A stretch of DNA of 8,266 bases, taken from Bacteroidales bacterium. GTDB taxonomy: Bacteria > Bacteroidota > Bacteroidia > Bacteroidales > Muribaculaceae. The stretch is from NCBI GenBank assembly GCA_030526455.1, contig JAUNCU010000042.1, positions 5,925 through 14,190 on the forward strand, read 5' to 3'. The position numbers were made by a program, and so were the translations under genes. Shown here piece after piece: positions 1 through 7,018 of this stretch; positions within the stretch are counted from its first letter, which is position 1, and each line of letters begins with the position of its first letter. The notes under the pieces are model-generated. The model made no database searches and was not told the DNA's origin. It saw nothing but the letters and a program-made list of their open reading frames with translations.

Positions 1-1351
1 CGGGCTTATCTTCAGCAGCGGGTTCTTCTACGGGGAAGTCGCCGGTGAGGTCTTTCTCGTAGTTGGTGCGCAGCATTTCCACCTCGCGATTGAGTTGGGC
101 AATTTCATTCGACTGGTTGCGAATGGTGAGCAGCAGTGCGTTCAACTCCTCATTATCAATCGATTCAGGATACTGTTCCTGCACGCGAATCATGAAGTCG
201 CTCAGCACATTCATATAATTGGTGAATGCGGTGTAAGGCGAATCATAGGGGCTGAAGTGAGCGTGAACGCTACCGTCGTTGCTGTGCTTGGTGGACATGT
301 AGAAGAAGTGGTCGCTCGCCTGCAGATAGTACCAGTCTTGCTTGATTCGGCGGTCCTGGCACAGGCGCACACGTTCGCCAATCGAGTAGAGTTTCTTCAC
401 CGCCTCCTGCTGCAGACCATTTCCGAGCCAAGCGCTGGTGTCGCGCGCTTCATCAGCCCAAGAAATGGGGTGCATCACAGGCATTTCGCCCACTGGCTTC
501 ATCTTGGCGAGCACCTCACTTGGAGTGAGGAACTCGATGCCCTTCTCGGCCGCAAAGCGAGGCAGCGCCTTCATGAATTCGAAGATACCGCTTTCACGAG
601 GCTGCATTTCGCCGAAGGTTTCATAGTTCATGAAGAGGTTCACGATTTGTTCTTCTTCAGGAAGCGCAGCAATCCAGTCGATATACTTGTCGGCAGTGAG
701 AGGATACTCTGCCCATTCATAATTAGAGAAGCGGAACGAGATGTCGTCGCTCAGTTTAGAGTTCTTCAACAGCAGTTTCAACTTTGGAGCCACTGGCGAA
801 TTGTAAACGTAGTTGGGCGACTTCCAGCCCAGGATGTGCTTTGCACCCTCGGTGATGGCACCCTTGAAGCCCATGGAGTAGACCATGGCCGAGATGTCGT
901 CGTCGTAGATAAGCTCGGTGTTGCGGAACACCTTGGGGTGCTTACCGAAGAGTTGGAAAATCTTCTTGTCGTGGTCCTTCACCTGAGCGATGAATTCTTC
1001 AGGATCTTCGAGTGATGCGAGCGAGTGAGCGTAGGTTTCGCTCAGGAATTCCACACAGCCGGTGTCGGCGAGTTCCTTCATCGACTCAATGAATTCAGGC
1101 ACATACACCTCCAGTTGCTCCAGCGCGGTACCGCTGATGGAGAATGCCACCTTAAATTTCTTGCCATATTGCTTAATCATATCCAGCAGCATCGCGTTGG
1201 CGGGCAAATAAGAGCGCTGAGCAATGCGGGTGATGATGTCGTCGTTGGCAAAGTCATCATAGTAGTAATGGTCATTACCGATGTCGAAGAAGCGGTAGTT
1301 CTTCAAGCGGAATGGCTGATGTATCTGAAAATAAAAACAAATTGCTTTCAT
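1..1351 (-). CDS. GH57 alpha-amylase-like protein, 3' end cut by window edge
   Basis: The minus strand is open from ATG at 1351 to the left edge, giving 450 visible residues (start MKAICFYFQIHQPF). GH57 landmarks appear in order: HQP at 11-13, SGTALEQLE at 73-81, FRNTELIY at 142-149 with E146 at the expected nucleophile position, and NYETFGE at 242-248. GH57 enzymes act on alpha-1,4-glucans by a retaining mechanism using a Glu nucleophile and an Asp acid/base. Here the residue two before the ETFG glutamate, where Asp is expected, is Asn242, so activity may be altered or lost. Residues about 400-435 look like a coiled coil (LNALLLTI, IAQLNREVEML), followed by an acidic, Pro/Ala-rich tail that runs off the window. 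It is the last visible gene of the glucan operon, 59 nt after the glycosyltransferase stop, and the gap has no evident terminator. Family call is firm; the exact substrate is unknown. Confidence 0.88.
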   Translation of the reverse strand, partial: MKAICFYFQIHQPFRLKNYRFFDIGNDHYYYDDFANDDIITRIAQRSYLPANAMLLDMIKQYGKKFKVAFSISGTALEQLEVYVPEFIESMKELADTGCVEFLSETYAHSLASLEDPEEFIAQVKDHDKKIFQLFGKHPKVFRNTELIYDDDISAMVYSMGFKGAITEGAKHILGWKSPNYVYNSPVAPKLKLLLKNSKLSDDISFRFSNYEWAEYPLTADKYIDWIAALPEEEQIVNLFMNYETFGEMQPRESGIFEFMKALPRFAAEKGIEFLTPSEVLAKMKPVGEMPVMHPISWADEARDTSAWLGNGLQQEAVKKLYSIGERVRLCQDRRIKQDWYYLQASDHFFYMSTKHSNDGSVHAHFSPYDSPYTAFTNYMNVLSDFMIRVQEQYPESIDNEELNALLLTIRNQSNEIAQLNREVEMLRTNYEKDLTGDFPVEEPAAEDKP

Positions 1352-1410
1352 TGCTTTATATGTTTTGTTGTTGTTTTTAAGATTAAAAAGAATGTGAGAG
1401 AGTGTGGGGA

Positions 1411-2670
1411 TTAACGGTTCAGGAGATTTTTGTAGATGTCGATCACCTTCGCACCAGCCTTCTTCCACACAATCTGGTTCACCTCTTCAAGTCCCTTCTC
1501 GCGCAATTCCTTGTACATGGCGGGATACTTGATGATGGAATAGATGGCGTCGGCAATGGCATTGGTGTCCCAGTAGTCGACCTTGATCACGTTGTCCAGA
1601 ATTTCGGCACAGCCACTCTGCTTCGAGATGATGGATGGCACGCCCATCTGCATGGCTTCCAGCGGAGAGATGCCGAAAGGCTCGCTCACCGATGGCATGA
1701 TGTAGACGTCGCTCGCCTTCAGCATTTCATACACTTCCTTGCCACGCAAGAAGCCGGCGAAGTGGAAGCGGTCGCTGATGCCGCGGCGCGCTGCCAGGCG
1801 TATCATCTTCTCCATCATGTCGCCACCACCAGCCATCACAAATTGCACGCCACGCACCTTGCTGAGCACCTGTGCGGCGGCTTCAACGAAGTATTCGGGA
1901 CCCTTCTGCATGGTGATGCGGCCCAGGAAGGTCACCACTTTGTCGTGCTTGGGCGGAACGGTCACGTTGAGCAATTCCTGGCTCAAGGGTTCCACAGCAT
2001 TGTGCACGGTAGTTACCTTGTCGGGCGAAATGCCGTATTTCTCAATCACCGTGCGGCGAGTGAGGTTACTCACTGTGATGATGTGGTCGGCGTTGTTCAT
2101 ACCATCCTTCTCAATGTTGAACACCGTAGGGTTCACATTGCCGCGGCTGCGGTCGAAGTCGGTGGCATGCACGTGTATCACCAGAGGCTTACCGGTAACC
2201 TGCTTGGCATGGATGCCGGCGGGATAGGTGAGCCAGTCGTGAGAGTGAATCACGTCGCAAGGAATGGTGCGCGCAATCACACCAGCCACAATCGAGTAGT
2301 TATTGATTTCCTCTACGAGGTTATCGGGGTAGCGGCCTGAGAATTCGATGCAGCCCAGGTCGTTGGTATTCATATAGTTGAAATCACTGTAGATGTGGTT
2401 TCTGAGGTCGAAATAGGTCTGTGGGTCCATCACATTCCCTATGCGGCTCTGCACGTATTCGCTATCCACATCGCGCCATGCGATGGGCGTGGTGTTGGCA
2501 CCGATGATGCGTGCAAAACCCTTCTCTTCGTCGCCCCAAGGCTTTGGTATCACGAAAGTGATATCCATGTCACCGCAATCGAACATGCCTTTGGTGAGAC
2601 CGTAACTTGCGGTGCCGAGACCACCGAGAATGTGAGGGGGAAATTCCCAGCCAAACATTAATGCTTTCAT
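1411..2670 (-). CDS. Glycogen/starch-synthase-like glycosyltransferase (GT-B fold)
   Basis: Complete 419-residue protein, start MKALMFGWEFPPHILGGLG. The N-terminal half carries GGLG at 16-19, which in glycogen and starch synthases contacts the nucleotide-sugar phosphates, and HSHDWL at 142-147, matching the HxHDW motif of that group. The C-terminal Rossmann half has FLGRITMQKG at 248-257 (R251 and K256 are candidate phosphate-binding residues) and SEPFGISPLEA at 329-339, with the E-x7-E pair E330/E338 typical of retaining GT4/GT5 enzymes. The likely reaction is transfer of glucose from a nucleotide sugar to a growing alpha-glucan in the cytoplasm; there is no signal peptide. At 419 residues it is somewhat shorter than classical GlgA (about 475-500), as in the GT4-type proteins annotated beside GH57 and debranching genes in Bacteroidales. 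It lies 24 nt after the debranching gene and is probably cotranscribed. No Shine-Dalgarno sequence is visible; the upstream sequence is A/T-rich. The donor (ADP- or UDP-glucose) cannot be told from sequence. Confidence 0.9.
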   Translation of the reverse strand: MKALMFGWEFPPHILGGLGTASYGLTKGMFDCGDMDITFVIPKPWGDEEKGFARIIGANTTPIAWRDVDSEYVQSRIGNVMDPQTYFDLRNHIYSDFNYMNTNDLGCIEFSGRYPDNLVEEINNYSIVAGVIARTIPCDVIHSHDWLTYPAGIHAKQVTGKPLVIHVHATDFDRSRGNVNPTVFNIEKDGMNNADHIITVSNLTRRTVIEKYGISPDKVTTVHNAVEPLSQELLNVTVPPKHDKVVTFLGRITMQKGPEYFVEAAAQVLSKVRGVQFVMAGGGDMMEKMIRLAARRGISDRFHFAGFLRGKEVYEMLKASDVYIMPSVSEPFGISPLEAMQMGVPSIISKQSGCAEILDNVIKVDYWDTNAIADAIYSIIKYPAMYKELREKGLEEVNQIVWKKAGAKVIDIYKNLLNR

Positions 2671-2694
2671 ATCGTAAGGTTTTTCAATTTACGG

Positions 2695-4641
2695 TTAAAC
2701 ATCAAGATTTATCAACAGTCGCAACACGCGAAGGATTTCGCCCACGTTGGCGGCGAAACTCACTGCACCGCGCCCTATGAATGGTGGGTTGCCATCGTAG
2801 AGTTCGGAGAGGGTGCCGATGCCGCCTTGCGACATTTCGTCTTCAAAGCCTATCATCATGCGGTTCACAAACGAGAGGCCGCCGATGCCGAACACCTTCA
2901 CATAAGCGTGGCAGTAGAAGCCCATGAGCCATGGACGTGCCGAGCCTGAGAAGTAGGCCATTTCGCGCTGCTCGGGATGACCCACATACCATGGGTTGTA
3001 GCCGTAACTGTTGGGGCTGAGCGTGCGCAGGCCTTTGGGTGTGAGCAATTCGCGGGTGATGATATCGAGGATGCGCTTGCGCTGACGGCGATCGAGCGGT
3101 GTGTGGTCCACACCCACTGCCACCACCATATTGGGGCGAACGCTCAGGTCGGTGTAAGAACCGTTCACATAGTCGTAGAGATAGCCGTAGTCGTTGAGGA
3201 ATGTGTCGGCAAACGATGCCGCATAAGCCTCGCTGATTTTGGTCCAGCGTTCCACCTTCTTCTGCATCGCTTTGTCGTCGGCATACATCTGCTGAGCGAA
3301 GATGAGGGCGTTATACCACAAGGCGTTGAATTCCACCAGATAGCCTGTGCGAGGAATGAGCGGTGTGCCGTCGGGGCGCGAGGCGTCCATCCACGACATG
3401 GGGCGTTGTGTGCCGTCGGTCCACACGAGGCCGTTGTCGTCTACGCGCAGATTGGGGTGCTTGCCGTCGATGATGAAGTCGATGAGCGACGCCACCAGTT
3501 TGCCGTAGCGCTCGCGTGCTGTAGCCAGATCGGTGTCGTGAGAATAGCGCTGTATCGCCCAAATTGCCCACAAGGGCACGTCGGGAAGATCGATGCCTTG
3601 CAGGTGCTTGTCGGGCTCGAGGGTCTTCATCCACTGCTCGAAGCAGCCTGCAGCGGTGTCCATAATCGCCTCAAAATCGGGGCGGTGGTGATTGGAGAGC
3701 GTGCAGCCAGGCAATGCGATAAACTCATCGCGGGCACGCAACTTAAACCATGGATAGCCAGCCAGCATATATTTGCCGTCGGCATTGGTCACGTAGAATT
3801 GCTTCGCACTGTTCTTCAAGCAGTTGTAGAAACTGGTGCGAGGTGTGCGGGTCTTGATTTCGTCTTCATACATCTTGTTGAGGTTGCGTGTGTTCACTTC
3901 GCTCACGCCTGCCGAGAAGATAATCGACTCGCCCTTCTTCACGTCTACCTCGAAGTAACCGGGCACGTAGAGGTCTTCGGTGTAAGGAATGCCGCGCTCC
4001 TGGTCTTTGATGTATTCAATGCCCTTGTACCAGTGAGGATCGTACACGAATTTGGGCTTGTGGCTCACCTGCATGTAGAGCGTGGGATAGCCATCATACA
4101 TGCAAGTGGAGATGCCGTTGCTCACCTCTTGGTAGTCGCGTCGGGCCACCTGGTTTTCCACGCAAAGGTCGTTGGCGTTGCGGAAAGCCAAGAATGGACG
4201 GAACTGCAGCGTGGTCTTGGAGTGAGCATCCACCAGCGTGTAGCGAATGAGAATGCGGTTCTCATTGGTGATGAAGATTTTCTCACGCTTCAGAATCACG
4301 CCACCCACGCGGAAGGTGTGAGTGGGCACACGTTCGCAGTCATACTCGCGGATGTATTTGTGCCCGTTGGGGCTAAACACATCGCCGGCATACTTGTGCA
4401 GGCCAAGGTTGAAAGGTGCTCCGTGCTGAATCACCGTCTCGTCGAGCGACGAGAGCAGCACGTGGTTGTTGTCGTCGATTTCCGGAACGGGAATCACGAG
4501 CAAGCCATGTTGCTTTCTTGTATTGGCCCCCACAATGGTCGTACAGTGATACGCTCCTGACTGATTAGTGCGCAGTATCTCTCGAGGGAGCGACTGCTCA
4601 AGGTTGATCATCAGGTTCTTATCAAATTTTAAATAACTCAT
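2695..4641 (-). CDS. Glycogen debranching enzyme, amylo-alpha-1,6-glucosidase (GH133 type)
   Basis: Complete 648-residue cytoplasmic protein without signal peptide. The N-terminal beta domain (about 15-280) resembles the GDE_N domain, with REILRTNQSGAY at 20-31 and VGANTRKQHGLLV at 37-49 matching the family pattern TNGLGGYA...GANTRRYHGLLV. The C-terminal (alpha/alpha)6 domain (about 290-645) matches GDE_C: AGYPWFKLRARDEFIALPG at 294-312, SWMDA at 416-420, YLVEFNALWYNAL at 434-446, and GTLSELYDG at 609-617 containing the conserved acidic residues. It hydrolyses alpha-1,6-linked glucose stubs at glycogen branch points. No GH13 glucanotransferase domain is present, so the bifunctional eukaryotic arrangement is excluded. 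It is the first gene of the minus-strand operon with the glycosyltransferase and GH57 genes, which suggests a role in shaping or mobilising stored glucan. The Bacteroidetes form differs from archaeal ones in the first motif (NQSGAY for NGLGGY). Start MSYLKFDKNL fits the family and a candidate promoter about 60 nt upstream. Confidence 0.93.
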   Translation of the reverse strand: MSYLKFDKNLMINLEQSLPREILRTNQSGAYHCTTIVGANTRKQHGLLVIPVPEIDDNNHVLLSSLDETVIQHGAPFNLGLHKYAGDVFSPNGHKYIREYDCERVPTHTFRVGGVILKREKIFITNENRILIRYTLVDAHSKTTLQFRPFLAFRNANDLCVENQVARRDYQEVSNGISTCMYDGYPTLYMQVSHKPKFVYDPHWYKGIEYIKDQERGIPYTEDLYVPGYFEVDVKKGESIIFSAGVSEVNTRNLNKMYEDEIKTRTPRTSFYNCLKNSAKQFYVTNADGKYMLAGYPWFKLRARDEFIALPGCTLSNHHRPDFEAIMDTAAGCFEQWMKTLEPDKHLQGIDLPDVPLWAIWAIQRYSHDTDLATARERYGKLVASLIDFIIDGKHPNLRVDDNGLVWTDGTQRPMSWMDASRPDGTPLIPRTGYLVEFNALWYNALIFAQQMYADDKAMQKKVERWTKISEAYAASFADTFLNDYGYLYDYVNGSYTDLSVRPNMVVAVGVDHTPLDRRQRKRILDIITRELLTPKGLRTLSPNSYGYNPWYVGHPEQREMAYFSGSARPWLMGFYCHAYVKVFGIGGLSFVNRMMIGFEDEMSQGGIGTLSELYDGNPPFIGRGAVSFAANVGEILRVLRLLINLDV

Positions 4642-4698
4642 GATAAGTGGTATTATGGGATTATTTTTAGTTAATAATTCTTGTTATTGGTTTCGTTA

Positions 4699-4730
4699 CG
4701 AATTTACTATTTTTTTCAATTCTACGCAAG
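4699..4730 (-). promoter_or_regulatory. Candidate promoter of the glucan operon
   Basis: Read on the minus strand, CTTG (4730-4727) is followed after 20 nt by TAAATTCG (4706-4699), a near match to the Bacteroidetes -33 TTTG and -7 TAnnTTTG pair. Transcription would begin near 4692, giving a leader of about 50 nt before the debranching gene. Each box has one mismatch and the region is very AT-rich, so confidence is limited. Confidence 0.35.
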
Positions 4731-4789
4731 CAATTTTTGAATAAAAAATCGTAAAAAAAATGCATACTCCACGCCCTCCCACAATAGCG

Positions 4790-4824
4790 AAAAAGAGCGC
4801 CATCTCTTAGGGAGAGATAGCGCC
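4790..4824 (-). terminator. Intrinsic terminator after the lipid kinase gene
   Basis: On the minus strand GCGCTATCTCT pairs with AGAGATGGCGC (11 bp including one G-U) around a CCCTA loop (4797-4823) and is followed by TCTTTTT. It begins 32 nt after the lipid kinase stop and isolates that gene from the glucan operon downstream. The plus strand has no T-tract after the stem, so it is probably one-directional. Confidence 0.85.
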
Positions 4825-4855
4825 TTTAGGTGTAGCATATTATAATGTATATAAC

Positions 4856-5755
4856 CTATTCTGGAGTGTTGTTTTCGCCGAGGCCCGGGCTGAAAATCTT
4901 TATTCCGCCCGCGTGGCATTTCACCACCAGGTCCATGGGCATGTCCACAGGGTCGCCGTCGATGTGCATGGGGCCACTCTGCTTGCGGGTGATCTTGATT
5001 TCCTTGGCGCGGTAGATAGCCACATGGCGGTTTTTGTCGATGTTCTTGAAGAAGAGGCTCAAGCCCACGATGGGCGCGTCGTAGAATTTGAAGGGCGAGA
5101 TAATGGTCATGTCAATCATGCCGTCCTGCATGCTGGCGTGAGGCGCGATGAAGGAGTTGTTGCCATACTGCGCCGCGTTGCACAGCGCAATCACGAAGGC
5201 TCGCTCCTCGATGCGGTTGCCGTCGAGTTCTATCACATAGTCCTCACTTTTATAATTGGCATAGACGGTGAACGATTTTTTCAGATAAGTGGCGAAACCG
5301 CGCTTGCCGTCCTGGGCGAAGTCGTAGGCCACCTGGGCGTCGAAGCCCATGCCGCTGGTGCACATAAACGGACGATCGTTCACGGTGCAATAGTCGAATG
5401 CCTCCACCCTATCGGCATTGATCACCTCAAGTGCCTTCTTCACGTTCATGGGAATGTTGAGGTGGCGTCCCAGCCCGTTACCCGAGCCGCAAGGCACCAC
5501 AGCGAGCGCCACGTCGGTACCCACCACAGCCGAGGCCGCACCATTCACGGTGCCGTCGCCGCCCACTGCCACCAGACCATAGTAACCCCCATCCACAGCC
5601 TCACGCCCAAAGCGATAGGCATCGCCCTCCGCCTCTACCTCACGCAAGGTGACGGAAAAACGCGACTTGTCGATCACTGCATCCAGCAAAGCAGGGATCT
5701 GCTGCTGATTGCCAGTGCCCGATTTAGGATTGATAATTACTAATAGTCTCTTCAT
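4856..5755 (-). CDS. YegS/LCB5-type diacylglycerol (lipid) kinase family protein
   Basis: Complete 299-residue protein starting MKRLLVIINPKSGTG. It shows the DAGK catalytic domain features: NPKSG at 9-13, nucleotide-binding GGDGT at 65-69, PCGSGNGLGRHL at 88-99 (the PxGSGN motif), then the beta-sandwich C-terminal domain with DGMIDM at 211-216 and HIDGDP at 264-269. Members phosphorylate diacylglycerol or sphingoid/other lipids with ATP at the membrane face. In Bacteroidetes, which can make sphingolipids, the lipid substrate cannot be assigned from sequence. The reading frame is open upstream to 5836 and would add a hydrophobic 27-residue extension. I chose the ATG at 5755 because family members begin at the KRLLVIINPKSG strand and because a -7 promoter element lies inside the extension. 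It appears monocistronic, with its own promoter element and terminator. Confidence 0.92.
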   Translation of the reverse strand: MKRLLVIINPKSGTGNQQQIPALLDAVIDKSRFSVTLREVEAEGDAYRFGREAVDGGYYGLVAVGGDGTVNGAASAVVGTDVALAVVPCGSGNGLGRHLNIPMNVKKALEVINADRVEAFDYCTVNDRPFMCTSGMGFDAQVAYDFAQDGKRGFATYLKKSFTVYANYKSEDYVIELDGNRIEERAFVIALCNAAQYGNNSFIAPHASMQDGMIDMTIISPFKFYDAPIVGLSLFFKNIDKNRHVAIYRAKEIKITRKQSGPMHIDGDPVDMPMDLVVKCHAGGIKIFSPGLGENNTPE

Positions 5756-5796
5756 GAAAAAAGCAAATAATAAAATAGCAAATGATAAACAGACCA

Positions 5797-5804
5797 CAAA
5801 GTTA
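5797..5804 (-). promoter_or_regulatory. Candidate -7 promoter element of the lipid kinase gene
   Basis: The minus strand reads TAACTTTG, a full match to the Bacteroidetes -7 consensus TAnnTTTG, 41 nt ahead of the chosen ATG. I see no TTTG at the usual distance upstream (that stretch is GGTGGTGG-like), so only one of the two boxes is supported. Transcription would start near 5790. Confidence 0.4.
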
Positions 5805-5902
5805 CGCATTTCCCACGAAACCACCACCCTTTTCACACATTATTTATAGAGAAAAATCTCTGCAAGAAACAAAACACACCAAACCTCCCACACCCCACAA
5901 AG

Positions 5903-6235
5903 AAAATTCGTTTAATTCGCTAAATTCGCGAACAAAAAAAATCGCTAAATTCGTGAACAATTCCACCCCAATCCCCCCCAAGCAATAAAATTCGTGTAAT
6001 TCGCTAAATTCGTGAACAAAAAAAATCGCTAAATTCGTTAACAATTCCACCCCAATCCCCCAAACAATAAAATTCGTGTAATTCGCTAAATTCGTGAACA
6101 AAAAAAAACGCTAAATTCGTGAACAATTCACCCCCAATCCCCCAAGCAATAAAATTCGTTTAATTCGCTAAATTCGTGAACAAAAAAAAATAAATTCGTT
6201 TAATTCGTGAACAAAAAAACGCATAATTCGTGAAC
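5903..6235. repeat. Tandem array of 82-84-bp units built from AATTCG 9-mers
   Basis: Units begin with AAAATTCG at 5903, 5987, 6069 and 6151, so periods are 84, 82 and 82 bp; the fourth unit is degenerate and ends near 6235. Each full unit holds three consecutive 9-mers headed AATTCG (for example AATTCGTGT, AATTCGCTA, AATTCGTGA), then ACA, an A-tract of 7-9, TCGCTA, another AATTCGTGA-ACA, then a C-rich block (ACCCCAATCCCCC) and AAGCAAT. TTCGTGAA is nearly self-complementary, and the first unit has the perfect palindrome TTCGCGAA. The array fills most of the gene-free stretch between the lipid kinase promoter and the L31 terminator (5756-6306). It lacks the unique spacers of a CRISPR, and I see no gene in it. 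Function unknown; AATTCGTG-type AT-rich intergenic repeats probably occur elsewhere in such genomes. Confidence 0.9.
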
Positions 6236-6241
6236 AGGCAC

Positions 6242-6278
6242 AAAAAAAGGCTGCAACTTCTTTTGGAAGTCGCAGCCT
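6242..6278 (-). terminator. Intrinsic terminator after the L31 gene
   Basis: On the minus strand AGGCTGC and GCAGCCT (6278-6272 with 6254-6248) and GACTT/AAGTT-type inner arms form a 12-bp stem with one internal mismatch and a 5-nt loop, followed by a run of U (6247-6242). It lies 29 nt beyond the L31 stop codon, between the gene and the repeat array. Confidence 0.9.
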
Positions 6279-6306
6279 CTTTAAATCTTAATTCAATGCA
6301 AAGGCA

Positions 6307-6561
6307 TTATTTTTTCTTACGATTGCCGTAGCGGCTCATGAACTTGTCAACACGACCTGCAGTATCCACGAGTTTCTGCTTGCCAGTGAAGAATGGGTGA
6401 GAAGAGCTAGTGATTTCGAGCTTAACCAATGGATAAGTAACGCCATCAATTTCAATAGTCTCCTTAGAGTTTACAGTTGAGCGAGTGATGAAGATTTCGT
6501 CGTTTGACATATCCTTGAAAACCACTTCGCGGTAATTGTCGGGATGAATACCTTTTTTCAT
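6307..6561 (-). CDS. rpmE2: 50S ribosomal protein L31, type B
   Basis: Complete 84-residue protein starting MKKGIHPDNYREVVFKDMS. Family signatures are HPDNYREVVFKD at 6-17, SSSHPFFTGKQK at 52-63 and the C-terminal GRVDKFMSRYGNRKKK. It has no cysteine at all, so it is the zinc-free type B (C-minus) form rather than the CxxC zinc-binding form. L31 sits at the central protuberance and helps bridge the large and small ribosomal subunits. The gene has its own promoter (6634-6663) and terminator, so it is a single-gene unit. No Shine-Dalgarno sequence precedes the ATG; the upstream stretch is A/T-rich, as usual in this phylum. The neighbour to the right, beyond the structured RNA, is rho on the opposite strand; rho and rpmE are also neighbours in Bacillus. 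Confidence 0.97.
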   Translation of the reverse strand: MKKGIHPDNYREVVFKDMSNDEIFITRSTVNSKETIEIDGVTYPLVKLEITSSSHPFFTGKQKLVDTAGRVDKFMSRYGNRKKK

Positions 6562-6633
6562 TTTTATATCTGTCTTTTAAAATTTTACTTAATTGTCGAG
6601 CGGTGGTAAACGCCCAAAAATCGTAATGGCTCG

Positions 6634-6663
6634 CAAAATTACAAATTCTTTCGCAAATACAAA
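6634..6663 (-). promoter_or_regulatory. Promoter of the L31 gene
   Basis: The minus strand reads TTTG (6663-6660), 18 nt, then TAATTTTG (6641-6634), an exact match to both Bacteroidetes promoter boxes. Transcription would start near 6627, giving a leader of about 65 nt before the L31 ATG. From here to about 6790 I see only AT-rich spacer and one 5-bp hairpin (TGCGC-CTGA-GCGCA, 6739-6752) without a T-tract. Confidence 0.75.
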
Positions 6664-6793
6664 AACTTTTACGCTAGTAAATTGCATTTTTCTTCCGAAA
6701 TAATGAATTTCGCCCGATTTTCACCACTTTCGCCCCACTGCGCCTGAGCGCACCAGCCTGTCTGAAAACTCAAAAATGCGTCAAACCTATATC

Positions 6794-6818
6794 AAAAAAA
6801 CACAAGAGGGCCACCCTC
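6794..6818 (-). terminator. Intrinsic terminator of the structured RNA
   Basis: The minus strand reads GAGGG-TGG-CCCTC (6818-6806), then TTGTG and seven T (6800-6794). The hairpin uses the same bases as the 3' side of the closing helix, so terminator and mature fold exclude each other, as happens when a terminator arm is later absorbed in the final structure. Confidence 0.7.
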
Positions 6819-7017
6819 CGCCGTCGGAGACGGCTTATTATGGTTAACTCCATGCAAGCGAGTGAATTGCAAAGCAATTCGCGAGCGCGGCTTGGAGATA
6901 AGAAACAGCAAAGGAAAGAGCCTCGGAGAGGGTCGGTTATGGTAGAAAACCAAGTTATTAAACAGTCGCACCCTCGCGCATAAAATAAAGAGTGACCTCG
7001 CTTTTTTATGCGCAACT
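6794..7017 (-). ncRNA. Candidate structured noncoding RNA, about 220 nt, 6S-like or Bacteroidales-1-like
   Basis: No credible protein is encoded here, but the minus strand can form a nested rod. The closing helix is GAGGTCACTCT (6999-6989) with AGGGTGGCCCTC (6817-6806), 11 bp with one bulged C. Then come ATGCGCGAG (6981-6973) with CTCGCTTGCAT (6862-6852), 9 bp with a 2-nt bulge; GTGCG (6971-6967) with CGCGC (6889-6885); and CTTGG (6954-6950) with CCAAG (6895-6891). Side hairpins are GAATTGC-TTT-GCAATTC (6864-6880) and GCCGTC-TCC-GACGGC (6820-6834), and the apical part has CCTC-TCC-GAGG (6921-6931). A Bacteroidetes-type promoter precedes it and an intrinsic terminator ends it. Length and rod shape recall 6S RNA, which binds RNA polymerase, and the Bacteroidales-1 motif, which has been linked to 6S. 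I infer this from shape only and recognise no diagnostic sequence. RNase P RNA, tmRNA and SRP RNA motifs are absent. Confidence 0.65.
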
Positions 7018-7018
7018 A

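Noticed and set aside
95..1015. Plus-strand ORF opposite the GH57 gene
   Set aside because: Antisense shadow; the opposite frame carries the GH57 motifs and is open throughout.
2977..4560. Long plus-strand ORF opposite the debranching gene
   Set aside because: His/Val-rich antisense of a GC-biased coding frame; the minus-strand protein has clear GH133 motifs.
5756..5836. Upstream start for the lipid kinase adding a hydrophobic 27-residue leader
   Set aside because: The family begins at KRLLVIINPKSG, and a -7 promoter element (5797-5804) lies inside the extension; AT-rich DNA readily gives hydrophobic codons.
5844..6101. Minus-strand ORF encoding repeated FTNLA / EFSELHEF peptides
   Set aside because: It merely translates the tandem DNA repeat; most periods are 82 bp, not a multiple of three, so the frame is not maintained between units.
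5903..6235. CRISPR array
   Set aside because: The whole unit repeats, including the would-be spacers; there are no unique spacers and no cas genes.
6782..6789. Minus-strand TAGGTTTG as an additional promoter towards L31
   Set aside because: No TTTG at the required distance, it lies just after the RNA terminator, and a better promoter exists at 6634-6663.
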